From the NCBI RefSeq assembly GCF_013177695.1, contig NZ_WOEY01000083.1:1-64000 (forward strand): a DNA stretch of 64,000 nt, given 5' to 3'. The DNA is from Paraburkholderia solitsugae. Lineage in GTDB: Bacteria > Pseudomonadota > Gammaproteobacteria > Burkholderiales > Burkholderiaceae. Shown one piece after another: positions 7,685-16,664 of this stretch. Position 1 is the stretch's first letter. Each line of letters begins with the position of its first letter. The notes below the pieces were generated by a model. The model was not told the origin of the DNA. It saw nothing but the letters and a program-made list of their open reading frames with translations, and searched no databases. Both the position numbers and the translations under genes were made by a program.

Positions 7685-9172
7685 ATGTCCGACACAGCCG
7701 TCACGCCCAGTACTGCGACTTTTGATCAATTCGGTCTCGCGCCCGACATCCTGAAAGCCGTCAAAGAATCGGGCTACACCATCCCTACGCCGATCCAGGA
7801 GCAGGCGATTCCCGTCGTGCTGGCCGGCCGTGACATGATGGGCGCCGCGCAAACCGGCACCGGCAAGACCGCGAGCTTTTCGCTGCCGATCATCCAGCGT
7901 CTGCTGCCGCAGGCCAGCACGAGCGCATCGCCCGCCCGCCATCCGGTGCGCGCGCTGATCCTCACGCCGACCCGCGAACTGGCCGACCAGGTCGCGGCGA
8001 ACGTGCAGTCGTATGCGAAGCACACGGCGCTGCGCAGCGCCGTGGTGTTCGGCGGTGTCGATATGAATCCGCAGTCCGAGCAGTTGCGCCGCGGCGTCGA
8101 AATTCTGATCGCCACGCCGGGCCGTCTGCTCGATCACGTGCAGCAGAAGACGGCCAATCTGGGCCAGGTGCAGATCCTCGTGCTCGACGAAGCCGACCGC
8201 ATGCTCGACATGGGCTTCCTGCCGGATCTGCAGCGCATCCTGAACCTGCTGCCGAAAGAACGTCAGACGCTGCTGTTTTCGGCCACGTTCTCGGGCGAAA
8301 TCAAGAAGCTTGCCGCCACGTATCTGCGCGACCCGCAGACGATCGAAGTCGCGCGCAGCAATTCGACTGCGACCAATGTGACGCAGATGGTTTATGAAGT
8401 TGCCGAGGGCGACAAGACTGCCGCTGTTGTTAAATTGATTCGTGATCGTGGGCTCAAGCAGGTCATTGTGTTTTGTAACAGCAAGATCGGTGCGAGTCGG
8501 CTGGCGCGTAGCCTGGAGCGCGACGGTGTGGTCGCCACGGCGATTCACGGTGACCGGACGCAGAATGAGCGGATGCAGGCTTTGGATGCGTTCAAACGTG
8601 GTGAGATCGAAGCTTTGGTGGCGACTGACGTCGCTGCGCGTGGTTTGGATATTGCCGAGTTGCCGGCCGTGATCAATTTCGATCTGCCGTTCAATGCGGA
8701 AGATTATGTGCACCGGATTGGGCGTACTGGGCGCGCTGGGGCTTCTGGCGATGCTTTGTCGCTTTGTAGCCCGAATGAGCGGAAGCAGTTGGCCGATATC
8801 GAGAAGCTGATCAAGCGGCCTTTGGATGTGCAACACCTGACCGTGGATGCGCCAGTGCGGCATCACCATGAAGAGCGTCCGCCGCGGCGTGAACGCGTTG
8901 ATGGCCGTGCAGAGGGCCGCGACGAGCGGGGCGGTCGCCGGCGTCCGGGAGCTTCGTCTTCAGGTTCGTTCGATCGGCCGCATCATCATCGCGCGCAGCC
9001 TGTGGATGATTTCTTTCTCAAGCCTTATGAGCCTTCGGCGGCTTCTGTGAGGAAGGTTGAGGAGGCGGCTGCCTCGTCGGCTGCTGCTCCGCAGAAGTCC
9101 TCTTCTAAACAGCCGTTGGCTGCGTTGCTGGGTGGGTTTGGGATGCCGAGGAAGTCTTCGTCGTCTTCCTGA
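7685..9172 (+). CDS. rhlE: DEAD-box ATP-dependent RNA helicase RhlE
   Basis: A 495-residue cytosolic RNA helicase that remodels structured RNA and helps ribosome maturation and RNA turnover. The Q motif (FGLAPDILKAV, PTPIQEQAIP) is at residues 16-40. Motif I AQTGTGKT is at 55-62, DEAD near 168, SAT near 199, and motif VI HRIGRTGRAG near 343. A basic, Arg/His-rich and then Ser-rich tail (about 395-495) follows, as in RhlE proteins. ATG 7685 was chosen because conserved sequence begins directly after it. From about codon 235 onward the codons become clearly less GC-rich (GTT, GAT, GGT, TTG) than in the first half, which is unusual here. Confidence 0.93.
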   Translation: MSDTAVTPSTATFDQFGLAPDILKAVKESGYTIPTPIQEQAIPVVLAGRDMMGAAQTGTGKTASFSLPIIQRLLPQASTSASPARHPVRALILTPTRELADQVAANVQSYAKHTALRSAVVFGGVDMNPQSEQLRRGVEILIATPGRLLDHVQQKTANLGQVQILVLDEADRMLDMGFLPDLQRILNLLPKERQTLLFSATFSGEIKKLAATYLRDPQTIEVARSNSTATNVTQMVYEVAEGDKTAAVVKLIRDRGLKQVIVFCNSKIGASRLARSLERDGVVATAIHGDRTQNERMQALDAFKRGEIEALVATDVAARGLDIAELPAVINFDLPFNAEDYVHRIGRTGRAGASGDALSLCSPNERKQLADIEKLIKRPLDVQHLTVDAPVRHHHEERPPRRERVDGRAEGRDERGGRRRPGASSSGSFDRPHHHRAQPVDDFFLKPYEPSAASVRKVEEAAASSAAAPQKSSSKQPLAALLGGFGMPRKSSSSS

Positions 9173-9520
9173 TTTTTGCTTTTGGTTTTTGGTTGTGCGT
9201 CCTGTGGCGTTGGCCTTTCCTTGAATTGATATTGGATTATTAGCGTCGCCCCTGTGCGGGGCAGGCACCTACTTTTCTTTGCCGCAAAGAAAGATAAGCA
9301 AAGAAAGCGGCTCGAACCCCCTGCTAAGCGGGTCCCTCGCACAGTCGCGGTAGTGGTGCATCTGGAATCTGTGTTCCCGCACACTCCGCCCAGGTGACAA
9401 AGCAGTCATGCTTCCGGCGGCGCTGCGCGCGCCGTAGCGGTACTTCTTCAAACCCCTCGCCCCCTCTGCTCGCTCGCTCGGCAGACGCCTTGATCCGAAC
9501 GCCTTGGCAGTGCCATCGTG
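9173..9520. repeat. Probable interspersed Paraburkholderia-type repeat element (non-coding)
   Basis: After rhlE comes a stretch without coding character. It holds recognisable blocks: GCGTCGCCCCTGTGCGGGGC, CACCTACTTTTCTTTGCCG, two AAGAAAG-type motifs, and GTAGTGGTGCATCTGGAATC. From memory, blocks of this kind recur between genes in Paraburkholderia genomes; this was not checked by search. The hexanucleotide array at 9521-9634 follows directly and may belong to the same element. The function is unknown. Confidence 0.45.
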
Positions 9521-9634
<114 letters not shown>

Positions 9635-9732
9635 CCGATCTTTGCTTTCGCTCCCGCCTTGCTGCTTCCCGCTCTCCGCTGGCGCCTTTTGAGGTGTCGA
9701 CTTGTTTGGTTTGTCTTCGACGCTTTTGGGCG
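9635..9732. other. Remainder of the rhlE-gluQ spacer
   Basis: This 98-bp remainder between the repeat and the gluQ stop codon has pyrimidine-rich, AT-richer sequence. I see no gene or clear terminator in it. Confidence 0.3.
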
Positions 9733-10626
9733 CTAGTTGGCTTGTACTCGCGCGCCCATGCGCTTTGCCCATGCCGTCGTTGCGGCGGCATAGAAACCTT
9801 CTAGCGTCGCGTGTTCGTCGCCGCCCATCTCAAGTCCCAAGTGTCGCGCGGCTTCTGTCAGCGCTTCGAGTGGTTTGTCAGTGTCGAGTGCGGTCGCGCC
9901 GTTTTGCTTGCTGAGCTTTTCGCCTTGATCGTTGGTGACCACCGGTACGTGCAAATACGTCGGCGTCGGCACGCCCAGGCAACGCTGCAGGTAGATCTGC
10001 CGGGCCGTTGAATCCATCAAGTCCGCGCCTCGCACGATGTGCGTCATGCCCGCGTCCGCATCGTCGACCACCACCGCCAGTTGGTACGCCCACTGGTCGT
10101 CGGCGCGCTTCAGGACAAAGTCACCGACCTCGGTGGCCAGGTTCTGCGTCTGCGTGCCCTGCCAACGGTCTTCGAATGTAATCACCGCCGCATCGCCGTC
10201 AGGTACGCGCAGGCGCCATGCGCGCGCCGGTTTGCCATGCAGGCCATTGCGGCAGGTGCCAGGGTAGGCGAGCGTGGTGTTGCGCGCGTGCGCATGCAGC
10301 AGCGAGTCGGCAATCTCCTTGCGCGTGCAGCCGCACGGATAGATCTGGCCGGCACCCTTCAATTGCTCAAACGCTTCCTGATAGCGCGCAATACGATGGC
10401 TTTGCCAGGCAGGCGGCTCGTCGGCACGCATGCCGAAACGTTCGAGGGTCGACAGAATGTCCTCGGCCGCGCCAGGGACGGTGCGAGGTCCGTCGATGTC
10501 TTCGATGCGCACAAGCCACGCTCCGCCATGCGCGCGCGCGTCCAGCCAGCTTGCGAGCGCGCTCACCAGTGAGCCGAAATGCAAGGGACCGGTAGGCGAC
10601 GGCGCGAAGCGTCCACGATAGGTCAT
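9733..10626 (-). CDS. gluQ: Glutamyl-Q tRNA(Asp) synthetase
   Basis: A 297-residue paralogue of the glutamyl-tRNA synthetase catalytic domain. It attaches glutamate to queuosine at position 34 of tRNA-Asp. FAPSPTGPLHFGSL (residues 7-20) carries the HIGH-equivalent motif. The zinc site is formed by PCGCTRKEI (about 97-105) and YPGTCR (about 120). EKLSKQNG near 245 is the KMSKS-equivalent. The anticodon-binding domain of true GluRS is missing, as expected for this family. It begins at ATG 10626 and lies 46 bp downstream of trhO on the same strand; both genes act on tRNA wobble uridine or queuosine positions. Confidence 0.95.
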   Translation of the reverse strand: MTYRGRFAPSPTGPLHFGSLVSALASWLDARAHGGAWLVRIEDIDGPRTVPGAAEDILSTLERFGMRADEPPAWQSHRIARYQEAFEQLKGAGQIYPCGCTRKEIADSLLHAHARNTTLAYPGTCRNGLHGKPARAWRLRVPDGDAAVITFEDRWQGTQTQNLATEVGDFVLKRADDQWAYQLAVVVDDADAGMTHIVRGADLMDSTARQIYLQRCLGVPTPTYLHVPVVTNDQGEKLSKQNGATALDTDKPLEALTEAARHLGLEMGGDEHATLEGFYAAATTAWAKRMGARVQAN

Positions 10627-10672
10627 GGGTCGGATGGGCCTCGCCGCGATCGCGCAAAGGCGCTCGCGCTTA

Positions 10673-11536
10673 TCACGCGACGCGTGCCGCCTTGCTGTCA
10701 GGATGGCATTCCGGACACGTCTTGCCCGCCACGTACATCGGCGATTGCTGCGCCTCGGGCGTCACCACCGCGCGGCAGCCGAAGCATTGCGCGGTCGCGG
10801 TGGGCTCCAGTTGCGGGTTGAGCGCGGTGCGGTAGTCGAATACGAAGCAGTCGCCGTGATAGTGCGCGCCGCCGACTTCCTCGAAATACTTCAGGATGCC
10901 GCCTTCGAGTTGGTACACGTTCTCGATGCCGACTTCCTTCATGTGGATCGCAGCCTTCTCGCAGCGAATCCCGCCCGTGCAGAACGACACCACCGTCTTG
11001 CCTTCGAGATCGGCGCGGTTCTGCTCGATCACCTCCGGAAACTCGCTGAATTTCGTAATGCGGTAGTCGAGCGCGTCGTCGAACGTGCCGACGTCCACTT
11101 CAAATGCATTGCGTGTGTCCAGCATTACGACGGGACGGCCTTCGTCGTCATGGCCGCGGTCGAGCCAGCCTTTCAGCGTGGGAGCGTCGACGAACGGCGC
11201 GCGGCCAAGCTCCGGGCGGATCGCCGGCTTTTTCATCGTGATGATCTCGCGCTTGAGCTTGACCAGCATGCGGGTGAACGGCTGCTTGTCCGACAGGCTT
11301 TCCTTGAACTGCAGATTGACGAACTTGCCTTCGAACAGCGCGTCGTGACGGATGTAGTCGATGAACGCGTCCGTGGCGTCGCGCGTGCCGGCGACGAACA
11401 GGTTGATGCCTTCCGGCGCCAGCAGGACGGTGCCGCGCAAGCCGAGCGTATTGCAGCGCTCGGTGACGAGCGGGCGCCATGCGGCGGTGTCTTCGATGGT
11501 CGCGAAATGATACGCGGCGAGATTGACGATACTCAT
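10673..11536 (-). CDS. trhO: tRNA uridine(34) hydroxylase TrhO (YceA family, rhodanese domain)
   Basis: A 287-residue protein. An N-terminal acylphosphatase-like region (IVNLAAYHF, LAPEGINLFVAG) is followed by a rhodanese domain with the catalytic Cys in SFCTGGIRCEKA near residue 186. A Cys-rich C-terminus follows (CFGCR, CPECH). TrhO installs 5-hydroxyuridine at wobble position 34 of tRNAs using molecular oxygen. ATG 11536 is chosen because family members begin with this segment; an in-frame extension to 11596 is less likely. It is transcribed with gluQ downstream, a plausible two-gene tRNA-modification unit, and divergently from dnaE. Confidence 0.92.
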   Translation of the reverse strand: MSIVNLAAYHFATIEDTAAWRPLVTERCNTLGLRGTVLLAPEGINLFVAGTRDATDAFIDYIRHDALFEGKFVNLQFKESLSDKQPFTRMLVKLKREIITMKKPAIRPELGRAPFVDAPTLKGWLDRGHDDEGRPVVMLDTRNAFEVDVGTFDDALDYRITKFSEFPEVIEQNRADLEGKTVVSFCTGGIRCEKAAIHMKEVGIENVYQLEGGILKYFEEVGGAHYHGDCFVFDYRTALNPQLEPTATAQCFGCRAVVTPEAQQSPMYVAGKTCPECHPDSKAARVA

Positions 11537-11964
11537 GTGTGTCCAGCGGTAAGAAGTGGCGGCGCGGAAAACGGGGGCGCATTGAAACGCCCGCAATCAA
11601 ACTCCATGCGGCGCGGCCACGTCGAAAAGGGCGAAACCCGTATTATCCCTCAAGCTGGCGCTTTGGCCGACTCGGCCGAATGGCCAACCCCTTGCGGCAG
11701 CGCAAACCGCTAGCAAACTCGCGTGGCGCTCGCTTCCGCGCTTGCACCGGGGCTTGCGCCGAGCCACGCGCTCTGGCGAGTGAAATACCGCCGAATTTTC
11801 TCCGGCAGGTCCGTTCGAGCGCATGAAGCGCCGCGCTCGCGCCCGACCAACGAAACCGTCCACCGCCTGCACAGCGCCGGTATATGGCGCTCTCGCGTTT
11901 TCGTCCTAAGCCGGACGGCTAACGCGCGCCTTTGGCCTGAAAACTCCGGGAGGGTGGAGTTACA
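11537..11964. other. Divergent promoter region between trhO and dnaE
   Basis: This 428-bp spacer should drive trhO leftward and dnaE rightward. I see no gene in it. A TACAAT box at 11961-11966 overlaps the first candidate ATG of dnaE, and a GGAGGGTGGAG purine run precedes it at about 11949-11959. Confidence 0.4.
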
Positions 11965-14900
11965 ATGTCGCCCATGTCAGATCCCCGGTTCGTTCATCTC
12001 CGCGTCCACTCCGAATTCTCGATTGCCGATGGCATCGTGCGTCTTGACGACGTCGTCAAGGCCGCCGCCAAAGACGGTCAGGGTGCGCTCGCCCTTACCG
12101 ACCTCGGCAACGCGTTCGGCCTCGTCCGTTTCTACAAGGAAGCCCGCGGCAAAGGGGTCAAACCCATTGCCGGCTGCGACGTCTGGATCACCAATCCGGA
12201 CGACCGCGACAAGCCTTCACGTCTGCTACTGCTGGTCAAAGACCGGCGCGGCTATCTGAATCTGTGTGAGCTGCTCAGTAAGGCCTCGCTCACCAACCAG
12301 TATCGCGGTCGCGCGGAAGTCGAAGCCGGTTGGCTCGAATCCGGGCTGGGTGAAGGCCTGCTCGCGTTGTCGGGTGCGCAACAGGGCGACATTGGCCTCG
12401 CGCTCGCCGCCGGTAATGAAGAAGCGGCCAAACGCAACGCGTTGCATTGGGCGAAGGTGTTCCCTGGCGGTTTCTATATCGAACTGCAACGGAGTGGCCA
12501 GCCGGGCGGCGAGCAGTACGTGCAGCAGGCGGTTGCGCTTGCGGCGTCGCTGAAATTGCCGGTGGTGGCCACCCACCCGATGCAGTTCATGACGCCGGAC
12601 GATTTCACCGCGCACGAAGCGCGCGTGTGTATTTCCGAAGGCGACATTCTGGCGAATCCGCGCCGCTCGAAGCGCTTTACGTCCGAGCAGTATTTCCGCA
12701 CGCAAGAAGAGATGGCGGGGCTGTTCGCGGACCTGCCGTCGGCGCTCGCCAATAGTGTCGAAATCGCCAAGCGCTGCAGTCTGACGCTCGAACTCGGCAA
12801 GCCGAAGCTGCCGCTCTTCCCGACGCCCGACGGTATGTCGCTCGACGACTACCTCGTGCAATTGTCGAAAGAGGGCCTCGAAAAGCGTCTCGAACAACTG
12901 TATCCGATTGAGGCGGAGCGCGATGCGCAGCGCGAAACGTATTACCAGCGCCTCGAATTCGAGTGCGGCACGATCATCAAGATGGGCTTCCCGGGCTACT
13001 TCCTGATCGTTGCGGACTTCATCAACTGGGCCAAGAACAACGGCGTGCCGGTCGGTCCGGGCCGGGGTTCGGGTGCCGGTTCGCTGGTCGCGTATGCGCT
13101 CGGCGTGACCGACCTCGATCCGCTGCGCTACAACCTGCTGTTCGAACGTTTCCTGAATCCGGAACGGGTCTCGATGCCCGACTTCGACATCGACTTCTGC
13201 CAGCACGGCCGCGACCGTGTGATTCAGTACGTGAAAGAGAAGTATGGCGCGGACGCCGTGTCGCAGATCGCCACCTTCGGCACGATGGCGGCGAAGGCAG
13301 CGGTACGGGATATCGGCCGCGTGCTCGATCTCGGCTACATGTTCACCGACGGCATCGCCAAGCTGATTCCGTTCAAGCCGGGCAAACACGTCACCATCGC
13401 CGACGCGATGAAGGAAGAGCCGCTCTTGCAGGAGCGCTTCGACAACGAAGACGAAGTGCATCAGCTGCTCGAACTCGCGCAGCGCGTGGAAGGCCTCACG
13501 CGTAACGTCGGTATGCATGCCGGCGGCGTGCTGATCGCGCCCGGCAAGCTGACCGATTTCTGTCCGCTCTATACGCAGGGCGACGAAAGCGGCGTCGTGA
13601 GCCAGTACGACAAGGACGACGTCGAAGCCGTCGGCCTCGTGAAGTTCGACTTTTTGGGTCTCACCACGCTGACGATTCTCGACTGGGCCGAGCGCTATAT
13701 CCGCCGTCTCGATCCGTCGAAGAAAGACTGGTCGCTCGCGCAGGTGCCGCTCGACGACGCGGCGTCGTTCTCGATCCTGAAGAAAGCGAACACAGTCGCT
13801 GTGTTCCAGTTGGAAAGCCGCGGCATGCAAGGCATGCTGAAAGACGCGCAGCCTGACCGCTTCGAGGACATCATCGCGCTGGTGGCGTTGTACCGTCCGG
13901 GCCCGATGGACCTGATTCCGAGTTTCTGTGCACGTAAGCACGGCCGCGAGGTGGTGGAGTATCCGGATCCGCGTGTTGAATCTGTTCTGAAAGAGACCTA
14001 CGGCATCATGGTCTACCAGGAGCAGGTGATGCAGATGGCGCAGATCATCGGCGGTTACTCGCTCGGTGGCGCCGACTTGCTGCGCCGCGCGATGGGTAAG
14101 AAGAAGGCCGAGGAAATGGCCGAGCATCGCGAGCTGTTCCGCCAGGGCGCCGCGAAGAACGGGCTGGCCGGCGAGAAGGCCGACGAAATCTTCGACTTGA
14201 TGGAGAAGTTCGCGGGCTACGGCTTCAACAAGTCGCACGCGGCGGCGTATGCGCTGCTTGCGTACTACACCGCATGGCTGAAGGCGCACCATCCGGCCGA
14301 ATTCATGGCGGCGAATATGTCGCTCGCCATGGACGACACGGACAAGGTCAAGATCCTGTTCGAGGACTGCCTCACGAACAAGATGGACGTGCTGCCGCCG
14401 GACGTCAATCTGTCGGCGTACCGTTTCGAGCCGGTCGCGGAAGCGGACGGCAAACGGTCGAAAACAATCCGCTATGGTCTCGGTGCGGTCAAGGGCAGCG
14501 GCCAGAACGCGATCGAAGAAATCATCCGAGCGCGCGAAGAAGGTCCGTTCGTCGATATCTTCGACTTCTGCAACCGGGTCGACCGCCGGATCGTCAATCG
14601 GCGGACGGTGGAAGCCTTGATCCGCGCCGGTGCGTTCGACACGTTGCATGCGAATCGCGCACAGCTGATCGCCTCCGTCTCGCTGGCAATGGAAGCCGCC
14701 GAGCAGGCAAGCGCCAACGCGATGCAGGCGGGCCTGTTCGATATGGGCGACGCGCCGTCTCAAGGTCACGAGTTGGTCGACGAGCCGGAATGGCCGGAAA
14801 AGAAGAAGCTGCAGGAAGAGAAGGCCGCACTAGGCTTCTACCTGTCCGGCCATCTCTTCGATGCCTATAAGAACGAAGTGCGCCGTTTCGTGCGCCAGAA

Positions 14901-15540
14901 GATCGGCGAACTGAAAGAAGGGCGCGACAAGCTGGTCGCAGGCGTGATCGCGTCGCTGCGCACGCAGATGACCCAGCGCGGCAAGATGCTGATCGCGCTG
15001 CTCGACGACGGCACCGGCCAATGCGAAGTGACCGTCTTCAACGAGACCTTCGAGGCTCACAAGCAGCTGTTCAAGGAAGACGAACTGCTGGTCGTGCAAG
15101 GTTCGGCACGTAACGACGCGTTCACGGGCGGCATCCGCTTCACGGTCGATACGGTGATGGATCTCGGCCGCGCCCGCTGCCGTTATGCAGAAGCCGTGAA
15201 GGTGCAGATGAACGGTAATGCGGACGCGTCGGCATTGCGCCGCGTGCTCGAAGCGCATAGCGCGGGTAAGGACGAGCCACAAGCTGCACCGGCGCCGGCG
15301 GCGTCATCGCGTGGTGGCAATGGCGGAGGTGGTGGCCGCAACGGCGGTGGCTATGGCGGCGGTGGCCAGCGCCAGGCTGTGCAGATTCCGAACGGCCTCG
15401 CCGTGCAGGTGGTCTATCGCAGCGAGAATGCGCAAGGCGAAATGCGTCTGGGTGACGCGTGGCGCGTCAAGCCTACTGACGAACTGCTCGCGGCATTGCG
15501 CGGCGAGTTCGCCGGAAGCTCGATCGAAATCGTTTATTGA
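11965..15540 (+). CDS. dnaE: DNA polymerase III subunit alpha
   Basis: A protein of 1191 residues, the catalytic subunit of the replicative polymerase. The N-terminal PHP domain starts at FVHLRVHSEFSIADG. The C-family polymerase core has GPGRGSGAGSLVAYALG near 365 and the catalytic PDFDIDFC near 409. The helix-hairpin-helix region and an OB fold (GVIASLRTQMTQRGKMLIALLDD near 990) follow. A Gly-rich stretch near 1115-1130, before the C-terminal domain, looks like a flexible insert. Two starts are possible. ATG 11965 has a GGAG site 5 bases upstream; ATG 11974 gives MSDPRFVHLRVHSE, which aligns with the E. coli DnaE start. Confidence 0.96.
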   Translation: MSPMSDPRFVHLRVHSEFSIADGIVRLDDVVKAAAKDGQGALALTDLGNAFGLVRFYKEARGKGVKPIAGCDVWITNPDDRDKPSRLLLLVKDRRGYLNLCELLSKASLTNQYRGRAEVEAGWLESGLGEGLLALSGAQQGDIGLALAAGNEEAAKRNALHWAKVFPGGFYIELQRSGQPGGEQYVQQAVALAASLKLPVVATHPMQFMTPDDFTAHEARVCISEGDILANPRRSKRFTSEQYFRTQEEMAGLFADLPSALANSVEIAKRCSLTLELGKPKLPLFPTPDGMSLDDYLVQLSKEGLEKRLEQLYPIEAERDAQRETYYQRLEFECGTIIKMGFPGYFLIVADFINWAKNNGVPVGPGRGSGAGSLVAYALGVTDLDPLRYNLLFERFLNPERVSMPDFDIDFCQHGRDRVIQYVKEKYGADAVSQIATFGTMAAKAAVRDIGRVLDLGYMFTDGIAKLIPFKPGKHVTIADAMKEEPLLQERFDNEDEVHQLLELAQRVEGLTRNVGMHAGGVLIAPGKLTDFCPLYTQGDESGVVSQYDKDDVEAVGLVKFDFLGLTTLTILDWAERYIRRLDPSKKDWSLAQVPLDDAASFSILKKANTVAVFQLESRGMQGMLKDAQPDRFEDIIALVALYRPGPMDLIPSFCARKHGREVVEYPDPRVESVLKETYGIMVYQEQVMQMAQIIGGYSLGGADLLRRAMGKKKAEEMAEHRELFRQGAAKNGLAGEKADEIFDLMEKFAGYGFNKSHAAAYALLAYYTAWLKAHHPAEFMAANMSLAMDDTDKVKILFEDCLTNKMDVLPPDVNLSAYRFEPVAEADGKRSKTIRYGLGAVKGSGQNAIEEIIRAREEGPFVDIFDFCNRVDRRIVNRRTVEALIRAGAFDTLHANRAQLIASVSLAMEAAEQASANAMQAGLFDMGDAPSQGHELVDEPEWPEKKKLQEEKAALGFYLSGHLFDAYKNEVRRFVRQKIGELKEGRDKLVAGVIASLRTQMTQRGKMLIALLDDGTGQCEVTVFNETFEAHKQLFKEDELLVVQGSARNDAFTGGIRFTVDTVMDLGRARCRYAEAVKVQMNGNADASALRRVLEAHSAGKDEPQAAPAPAASSRGGNGGGGGRNGGGYGGGGQRQAVQIPNGLAVQVVYRSENAQGEMRLGDAWRVKPTDELLAALRGEFAGSSIEIVY

Positions 15541-15547
15541 TGTCTGG

Positions 15548-15573
15548 TTTGCCCGCGCGCTTGCGTGGGCAAA
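15548..15573 (+). terminator. Hairpin after dnaE
   Basis: TTTGCCCGCGC (15548-15558), loop GCTT, and GCGTGGGCAAA (15563-15573) form an 11-bp stem with one G-T pair, 8 bp after the dnaE stop. The arms start and end with T and A runs, but no long T tract follows. It lies between convergent genes. Confidence 0.45.
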
Positions 15574-15705
15574 ACCGCCGGCAAGCTGTGGTCATGACGT
15601 TATGGTTTTTCAGACCATGCCAATTGGCACTTGCCGCTTGCACGCGGCCAACGAATGCAGGGCGCCGGCAATGAACAGTCGGCCCCCGTCAACGAGCCCT
15701 GCTTG

Positions 15706-16467
15706 CTACCGCCGGGTCTTCTCCCCCAGTCGCGCCAGCTTCAAAAACCGGTAGTACACCGTCTCCGCGTTAAACACCGCGATCATGAATCCGGCACGGC
15801 CGTCGAGAAATCCACGCCGCAGCACATAGGTCCGCACGAAGGCCCAGGCCCCACGCCCGAGCGCTTTGCCGAAACTGCCGCGCTTGCCAGCCGCATGACG
15901 TTGCTGCGCCGCCGCGGTCGAATACGCGTCGAGCTTGCGCAACACGCCTTCGAAGTCCTCGTACGAGTAGTGCATCAGCTTGCCGGTCAGGCGCTGCGAC
16001 GGCGTGTCGAACACCAGGCGCTCGTGCACGAGGTCGTCGGAGAAACGCGCGGCGCCACGTTTGAACAGGCGCGGAATCCAGTCCGGATACCAGCCGCTGT
16101 GATGAATCCAGTGGCCGCAAAAACTCGACAACCGGTCCACCGCGTAGACATCGGCGGTGGGAACGGTCAGCGCCGTGCGGATCGCCGCCGCCAGTTCCGG
16201 CGAGACGATCTCGTCGGCGTCGATCGAGAGAATCCAGCTGGTGGTGAGCGCGTCCACGGCGCGGTTTTTTTGCGGGCCGAAACCCGGCCAGTCGGTTTGC
16301 TCGAGCACGCGCGCGCCGTGCGCTCGGGCGATGTCCGCGGTACCGTCGGTGCTGCCGCCGTCGATCACGACGATCTGATCGGCGAAAGCCACGGCCCGCA
16401 GGCACTCGGCCAGTCGCGCCGCCGCGTTTTTGGTGATGATGGCGACGCCGAGGGTGGTTTCTTGCAT
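15706..16467 (-). CDS. Family 2 glycosyltransferase, WaaE/KdtX-like
   Basis: A 253-residue GT-A fold enzyme. The nucleotide-sugar site includes VAIITKNAAARL near residue 8, VVIDGGSTDGT near 33 and the DxD-type SIDADE near 80. The HWIHHSGWYPDWIPRLFKR segment and the LMHYSYEDFEG segment are typical of WaaE/KdtX lipopolysaccharide core glucosyltransferases, which act on the cytoplasmic face of the inner membrane. It sits next to and divergent from msbA, which exports lipid A-core, supporting a role in LPS core assembly. The exact sugar and linkage are not shown. Confidence 0.82.
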   Translation of the reverse strand: MQETTLGVAIITKNAAARLAECLRAVAFADQIVVIDGGSTDGTADIARAHGARVLEQTDWPGFGPQKNRAVDALTTSWILSIDADEIVSPELAAAIRTALTVPTADVYAVDRLSSFCGHWIHHSGWYPDWIPRLFKRGAARFSDDLVHERLVFDTPSQRLTGKLMHYSYEDFEGVLRKLDAYSTAAAQQRHAAGKRGSFGKALGRGAWAFVRTYVLRRGFLDGRAGFMIAVFNAETVYYRFLKLARLGEKTRR

Positions 16468-16583
16468 ACCTGAATTGCGTGGAGGGTGCAGGGTGACGGA
16501 TTAGGTCGCGCAAGTATACACAGCGCATTGGCAAGGGTCGAAACCGCCCGTTCCATAACCCCCGGCCGTGATCCGCAACCGTT

Positions 16584-16589
16584 TACAAT
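16584..16589 (+). promoter_or_regulatory. Candidate -10 box of msbA
   Basis: TACAAT lies 75 bases before the TTG start of msbA in the 197-bp divergent spacer. No clear -35 box is visible. Confidence 0.35.
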
Positions 16590-16664
16590 GCTGTTTTTTG
16601 ATATTCCGCGCGTCAGGCATTCCGCCCGCTGCGCGGATGCTGTCCCGCATTCCCAGAGGATTCC

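Noticed and set aside
12226..14769. 847-residue minus-strand frame in dnaE
   Set aside because: Antisense shadow; composition is His/Arg-rich and there are no recognisable motifs.
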